Below are positions 58,690 to 64,000 of a stretch of DNA of 64,000 bases, in pieces. The stretch's first letter is position 1. Each line of letters opens with the position of its first letter. A model generated the notes under the pieces. It ran no database searches and was not told the DNA's origin. It was given only the letters and a program-made list of their open reading frames with translations. The position numbers and the translations under genes were made by a program. The stretch covers positions 21,517,501 through 21,581,500 of the forward strand of contig NC_081808.1 in the NCBI RefSeq assembly GCF_030704535.1. Reading direction: 5' to 3'. Source of the stretch: Vitis vinifera (lineage: Eukaryota > Streptophyta > Magnoliopsida > Vitales > Vitaceae).

Positions 58690-59833
58690 ATAAGCAACCA
58701 ATCACAGCTCCTCTTTTGGTTTCGTGGCTACAAGCCCATTCTGCACCCACGCCAGATACCCTCCTCCGATGTCCTTCACATCCTTGAAACCCTGCCATTT
58801 CATTCACCCACCCTCAAATTTTCCATCTCTTTTTCTATATTCTAAATTATAAAAGAAGGAAATTTATTCAAGAAAAAGTGAAAGATGAACTTACAGCACT
58901 GACAAGAACAGAGGTGGCCGCAAGGGATCTCACCCCACTTTGACAGCCCTTCATTGAGAATAATAAATAAACAATTTCAGAAAATTCATCAACTTATGAT
59001 TCAATCTGGAAATCAAATGAAAAATTACCACGATGAGATGGTCTTCCTTGCTACAAGCAAACTGAACCTGCTCCAAGAATTCAGGATTTTTCACCCTTCC
59101 TGAAATCCACACCCACACCCATATCATCTTTACTGATGTTCTTGATCCAGGACAGAATATATTAATATCTCAAACAAACCAGAAAACAGAACCTGAGATT
59201 ATGTACGTACCCTCAGGGGTGGTGAAGAGGTAAGGGATGTTCAGAATGTTCTCCACATCGGCATGGCCTTTCTTGAACTCTTCAACCGTCCTATGAATCC
59301 AATTCAAGTTCCAAAATCAAAACAAAACCCAACCCAGAAATTTTAAAGACAAACCAATTCATAAAGAGAAGCGATTAATCCACCTGACATCAAGATAACG
59401 GTAGCCTGAATTGATGAGATCCTTAGCTGCGTGAACATCAATGGTGACGACCTCTGTTGCTGAGCTACAAGACAAAAGAAGGAACAGAAGAAGAAACTGA
59501 AATCGACAACGGAACACAGCCCAAAGAACACCCATGGCCTTGTGAATATATAGAAATTCGCAGCTATATAGAAAATGTATGGCGCAAACAAGAACCAGAC
59601 CTCTGAGAGTCCATGAGGTAGAGAGTAGGGGGCTTATATCTAAGGGAGAAGCTTGTGGGCTGTGAGATCCAGTGGGTTTTTGGAGGAGGAAAACCAGATG
59701 AATATTGAAACAATGTGTCCTGCGGTTTTGGGTTTGCGGGCTGAGTCACTGGGTCTTTTTCTATGGATAACTTTATAAAGGAAAACAGAGTTTTACTCTC
59801 CCGAAATTACCCTTTCTTTCATCAATATTTACA
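58690..59833 (-). repeat. Right arm of the rhodanese inverted duplication
   Basis: Reverse-complement partner of 57012-58118. It contains rhodanese copy C with about 200 bp of upstream sequence that is also shared with copy B, so the promoter was duplicated together with the gene. Confidence 0.85.
58702..59614 (-). CDS. STR18: Single-domain rhodanese (thiosulfate sulfurtransferase), copy C
   Basis: Intact member of the pair. Exons, high to low: 59614-59601, 59464-59384, 59290-59211, 59099-59029, 58948-58895, 58791-58702. They give 129 residues, GT-AG throughout and in phase. The sequence has SGYRYLDVRTVEEF, PYLFTTPEGRV, the active-site loop CQSGVR (C84-R89, pattern CxxGxR) and GFKDVKDIGGGY. 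The sequence context around the active site is closer to the common plant form (CQSG) than copies A or B. No targeting peptide is visible. It faces copy B tail to tail, with about 600 bp between stop codons. Function is as for copy A; whether the paralogues differ in substrate or expression cannot be read here. The symbol is a class assignment. Confidence 0.92.
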
Positions 59834-62077
59834 AATGGGTTATTTTTTAGGCCGTGAATCCATTGCTAAATTTAGGCATCTTTTATAGTTGTTTTTTTAA
59901 AAAATAAAATAAAATATATGCAACAATTTAAAAACATAAAACAGTTTTTTATTTTAAAAAACATGAAACGGTTTTGTTTTTAAAAATAAAAAAATAAGAT
60001 GTTTTCAAAGGAATATCTTAATTGTTTTTAATTATTTTCATTTATTTTTTAAGTATTATTTAAAAAATAATTATATAAATATGAAGAATAATTAAAAATA
60101 AAGTATTACATATAAAATTTATTTTAAAAATATATTTAAAATATAAAAATTAGTTAAAATTTTTTATATTCTCAAATAGACATTTGTGTTTTATAAAACA
60201 TTAGAAAATAGGTTTTTTAAAATGTTTTTTAAATTTGATTTCAAAAATAGTTACCAAATAGGGTATTAGTTTGTATCATGTAAAAATAATGGATAGAAAA
60301 TGAGGGAGATCCGTTAGCTAGAAAAAAATGGAAATGCCAAAGAGAGTAGGCTTACTTTTTTACTCTTTGGGCATGAAAAGGACACATACTATTTAGATTT
60401 CATTTTTTGTTTTTTTTAACCCATAAAGTATTTGTGAAGAAAAAAATGGGCATTTGGTAAAATTTAGAAAATGTTTTTAAAAAATTGAAAAATCATTCAC
60501 AATGTTTGATGAAGAAAACACTTTTAATAAAAGTACTTAAGGAGATAAACACTATCAAACGCAACGTTAAAGTCGATTTAACAAAACTTTTAGAAAGCAC
60601 TTTTAATATAAAAAAAATTAAACATTTAATAAAATTTTAAAAACACTTTATATTGTTGGAAATTCATGTAGAAACCATTGACCGATGATTCTTCTAAGCA
60701 TTTATAAGGAAAAATATTTTGATTAAAAGCACTTCAAATAAAAAAATACTCTCAAATACACTTTTAAACTATTTAAATTTATTTGTATATTATTTTTTAT
60801 TTTTACAATAAAAATATAGAATGAAAAGATGTTTAGAGACTTAGAGGGTGTTTATTTTCTTTAACTTTTTTCTAAAAGTAATTTATTTTTAAACTTTATG
60901 TTGTTTATTTTTCTATTTTTTCATAACTTATTATAAAAATTTTGCTAAATATAAAAAATCAAAATATTTAACATTTTCTAAATGGAAAATGCAACATATT
61001 GATTTTTTTTAATACTTAATATAAATAAAATATTGTAAAAACAAACAATTTAATACTTAATATTATTAAGCATTAAAGTTATAATTAGAGTTAAGTAAAA
61101 AAAACAAACACCACATTAAATTGAAATATGGTAATTTTAAAAATTACTTACAAAAATTGAGAAAACAAAAAAAAATTACAGCCTTAGATTTTAAAATTTG
61201 TGAATGTGATTTTTAAATGCTGAAGCTAAAATATATGCTTTTTATACAAGAAATTTTACCTTTTAATGTAAATTTTATTATTATTTTCACTTTTTTTTAA
61301 GTGAAAAATATATCCACACCAATTTTAAAATTCCATATCAATTTTTTAATTAATATATATTGTATTTTGTATTTTTAAAATTAATAGTAAATTCTTTTGA
61401 GACTTACTTTAAAAGGCTAATGATTTTTAAAAGCTAATTAAAACAAATTAGTAAGTTTGATTTTAAAATCTTCAAAAGTTATTTTTAAACATATAGGACA
61501 AATTCATATTTTTTGTTACTATATTATATATAAAAGGTATTATTATTTTTAAAATACCTTCCAATTTTTAACTTTAAAAATAGAAAATAGAAAATACATT
61601 CAAACAAACACTAAGTAATTTAAAGTAGATTTTTAGAAAATCTAACCATACTTTTTTTTACTCATGATAGGATCAAATTTTAAGGTTTCTTTTCATTAAA
61701 ATATGATTTATAAGGATGGATATGGAAATGTTCCAATGGAAAATGTAGTACCTATGATACCAAAGGTAAAACCCACACAAGAAAAATATAGTACCTAAAG
61801 AATGAAAATGTAGTATCTATATATATAAATATCACTAAATCTACTAAGATGAGAATGAGATTACTAAATATAGGAATCATCAAGCCGATATGACATACCA
61901 AAGATTGCCCTTATACCATAAAAATGTAGTGCTTATACACCTTGTATAACTAAATGTCATGCTTATCTAAAATGGTCATGACACCATGAGTTTTATTAAA
62001 TGTTTTTTAAACTAGATTGATTATTGAACTATAAAAGCTATTGTTTATGGTTTGATAGTTAAACCATGATCAAACTG

Positions 62078-62145
<68 letters not shown>

Positions 62146-62248
62146 TATATGTTATTGTACAAAAATAATATAGAAATTGATACATGACATCTTGGTTGAG
62201 TTGTTGCATTTTCACTAGGAGGTCCAGGGCTTAAATCATTTCTAGTGA
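59834..62248. other. AT-rich DNA with decayed TIR-like fragments
   Basis: No gene. Several MITE-like phrases occur, for example GAGGGTGTTTATTTTC near 60847 and, as inverted partner, AAACAAACACTAAG near 61602, which may be the two ends of an old element of about 770 bp. The region ends with an (AT)n tract (62078-62143). Confidence 0.5.
62078..62143. repeat. (AT)n microsatellite
   Basis: About 65 bp of AT dinucleotide repeat with one G interruption near its right end. Confidence 0.95.
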
Positions 62249-63075
62249 CTTTGGCCTATGAGTGAAATCCTAAAGTAATCATATATTCTTTATGGATTGA
62301 ATCAATGTTGATGAAAACCGATAGTAATAGATATTATCAATACAGACACCTTGTTCCTTTAGATGATCTTAAGAATATGTGATCATAAAATATGTGGTTG
62401 CAGTAATTCTTTACAAGCTTATCTATTTTCATGAAATCTCAAATCCTTTCCGATGCAAGGACATTTTTCTTCATCTGATAAATCTCAATCCCACATTGAA
62501 AGTCACATAGACTTAAAGTGCTATTAATATTGAGCTTGTGTCAAAGTTAGTAGTAATTTTGACCCATGAGTGAAATCCTAAAGTGATCAATATATTTCTT
62601 ATGAATTGGGTCATTATTGATGGAAACCGATAACAGTAGATATTCTCAATACAGACACCATATCCTCTTTGATGATCATAAGAATATGTGATTATAAAAT
62701 ATATAGTTGCAGTAATTCCTTACGGCTATGTTTGGTTCTCGGAAAGTTTGAGGGAAAATGCAAATAAAAGAAAATAGAGAGGAAAAGTAAAAGGAAAGAA
62801 AAAATGAAGGAAAATAAAAAATAGAGTTAAAGATAATAAATTATTTTTATTTGCTACTTTAAACTCATTTTATTTATTTTAACTCATTAATATCAAGATT
62901 AAATAAATTTAAAATGCATAAGTTTCTAACTAATTTTAATTATATTTAATTTTCTTCGGAATATTTTATAGGACAATCAAACATGATAAAATAATTTTCC
63001 TTAATATTTTTTTCCTTTCCTTTGCATTTTTCGGAACCAAATATAACCTACAAGTTTCTTTATTTTCATGAAAAG
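62249..63075. repeat. Direct repeat of about 195 bp, second copy interrupted
   Basis: Copy 1 spans about 62249-62443. Copy 2 spans about 62557-62723 and continues at 63049-63075 after a MITE. Shared landmarks are GAGTGAAATCCTAAAGT, CAATACAGACACC and TTGCAGTAATTC, ending TATTTTCATGAAA. The period is 308 bp. The flanks show further weak duplication (61740-61990 versus 63110-63310), so this is an old repeated block of unknown origin. Confidence 0.75.
62724..63048. mobile_element. Tourist-like MITE inserted in a duplicated segment
   Basis: 325 bp. The left end is GGCTATGTTTGGTTC and the reverse complement of the right end is GGTTATATTTGGTTCC. TAC is directly repeated at both sides (62721-62723 and 63049-63051). 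The undisturbed target is preserved in copy 1 of the surrounding repeat (TTCTTTACAAG at 62407-62417), which has TAC only once. The interior is AT-rich and non-coding. Confidence 0.75.
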
Positions 63076-64000
63076 TGGCATATTTATCTAAACTAATCAT
63101 TAAACCATGGATTGGATCATCCATGACTTTCCTAAGATATCGATGAGACTACTAACAATAAGAATCACTAAGGTTAATATGAAATTGATGCATGTAGATG
63201 AGTTAGAATTTATGATATGAAAGGTAATACCTTCTTCATTAAAAGATAATACTTGGATTAAAAAAAAATAGAACCTATATACAATTATGTCATACTTATC
63301 TAAACTAACAACTAACTATAACAATTATGAGGTGGATATGAACTTAATACAGATATGTAAATACAAACATATAGTATCTACATAACAAATTGATAATACA
63401 TATGTAATGAAAAAATAAGAAAATAACTCATATAAGTTACAAGGCCTCCATATATGGGGAACATTCATTGACATTCCTTACATGTTGATCAATCATTCAA
63501 TTGTCTTTGTGAACTAGCTAAGCTTTGGTAAATAGTCTTTATAATAATTATGATATATTGTTAATAATAGCACCAATACCACTGTAATACACATTTATAT
63601 TCAAAACATATGTAGACAACCTAAGTTAACTTTAATATTACAATCGTCAAAACATCAATTACAAAGAATCCAACAATAAAAGTGATTGGGGAATCATATG
63701 AACAAGTTCGTAAAAAATGGTCATGTGTAACTTCATGTTGACACTTTAGTGTGTTGGATGTAGAAGATTCATCGATTCTCTTCCATCTTGGTTTATATAA
63801 CGCTCCTGTTCAGATAACCCGTTCTTTACAATTATATCATTTGTATACACCCCTCTTATAGAAGATAACATTTTTTTAGCATTCAAGTCAAAAATCATAA
63901 TCTCTGCTTGTGCCCAACAAACACAACATAATATGTTTCCATATTCAATATCTAGTGACAAAAATGTTATTGGTAAAATTTTGATAATATATTCGAAGAT
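63076..64000. other. AT-rich right edge
   Basis: No supported gene. A 71-codon frame on the minus strand (63961-63746) is the longest. It has Cys-containing and acidic stretches but no family I recognise, and it could be an exon of a gene beyond the edge or chance. Confidence 0.4.

Noticed and set aside
62190-62240. B-box-like GGTCCAGGGCTTAAATC
   Set aside because: No complementary stems and no A-box at the proper distance; part of a decayed repeat block.
63746-63961. 71-codon minus-strand frame at the right edge as a coding exon
   Set aside because: No recognisable family and no splice partners within the window; left unassigned.

Overview
The window is plant nuclear DNA from a dicot. Genes have many short GT-AG introns, intergenic DNA is very AT-rich, and the proteins are plant-specific (leaf ferredoxin-NADP reductase, thaumatin-like proteins, vacuolar-sorting-type PA/RING proteins, oligopeptide transporter). 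The mix of large LINEs in introns, Tourist-like MITEs and TRIM elements, and the gene order, suggest a woody core eudicot such as grapevine (Vitis). That species call is an inference from general familiarity, not from a search.

Layout, left to right. Bases 1-8300 hold no gene I can defend, only AT-rich DNA, short direct repeats and one TIR element. Then: FNR on the + strand (8544-10820, nine exons); a glycine-rich cold-shock/CCHC zinc-knuckle protein on + (12058-12783, no intron); two thaumatin-like proteins with GPI-type tails on + (16577-17678 and 22521-23718); a calmodulin-lysine N-methyltransferase on - (26500-36458, seven exons) whose introns carry a 3.9-kb LINE and LINE pieces; an OPT-family transporter on - (37884-42269, six exons); a NOL1/NOP2/Sun-type RNA cytosine methyltransferase on - (42869-47344, nine exons) with two MITEs in its introns; a 1.7-kb foldback element with a perfect 9-bp target duplication (47905-49623); an RMR-type PA-TM-RING-H2 protein on + (49816-52106); and three single-domain rhodanese genes. 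The first is intact on + (53175-54151). The second (57201-58106 +) and third (58702-59614 -) form a head-on inverted duplication, and the second has lost a splice acceptor. A compound, partly inverted TRIM array (54943-56085) lies between the first and second. The last 4 kb is AT-rich repeat DNA.

The host genes are housekeeping or defence genes and do not form a pathway cluster. Their order matters instead: from memory, FNR, Sun-type methyltransferase, rhodanese and RMR1 are neighbours at one Arabidopsis locus (At5g66160-66190), and cold-shock protein, two thaumatin-like genes and CaM methyltransferase are neighbours at another (around At4g35987-36020). Here the two sets are interleaved, as expected of an ancestral segment before duplication and gene loss.

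Every exon chain given was checked by hand for GT-AG borders, phase continuity and total length divisible by three. UTRs, transcription starts and expression cannot be read from the sequence.
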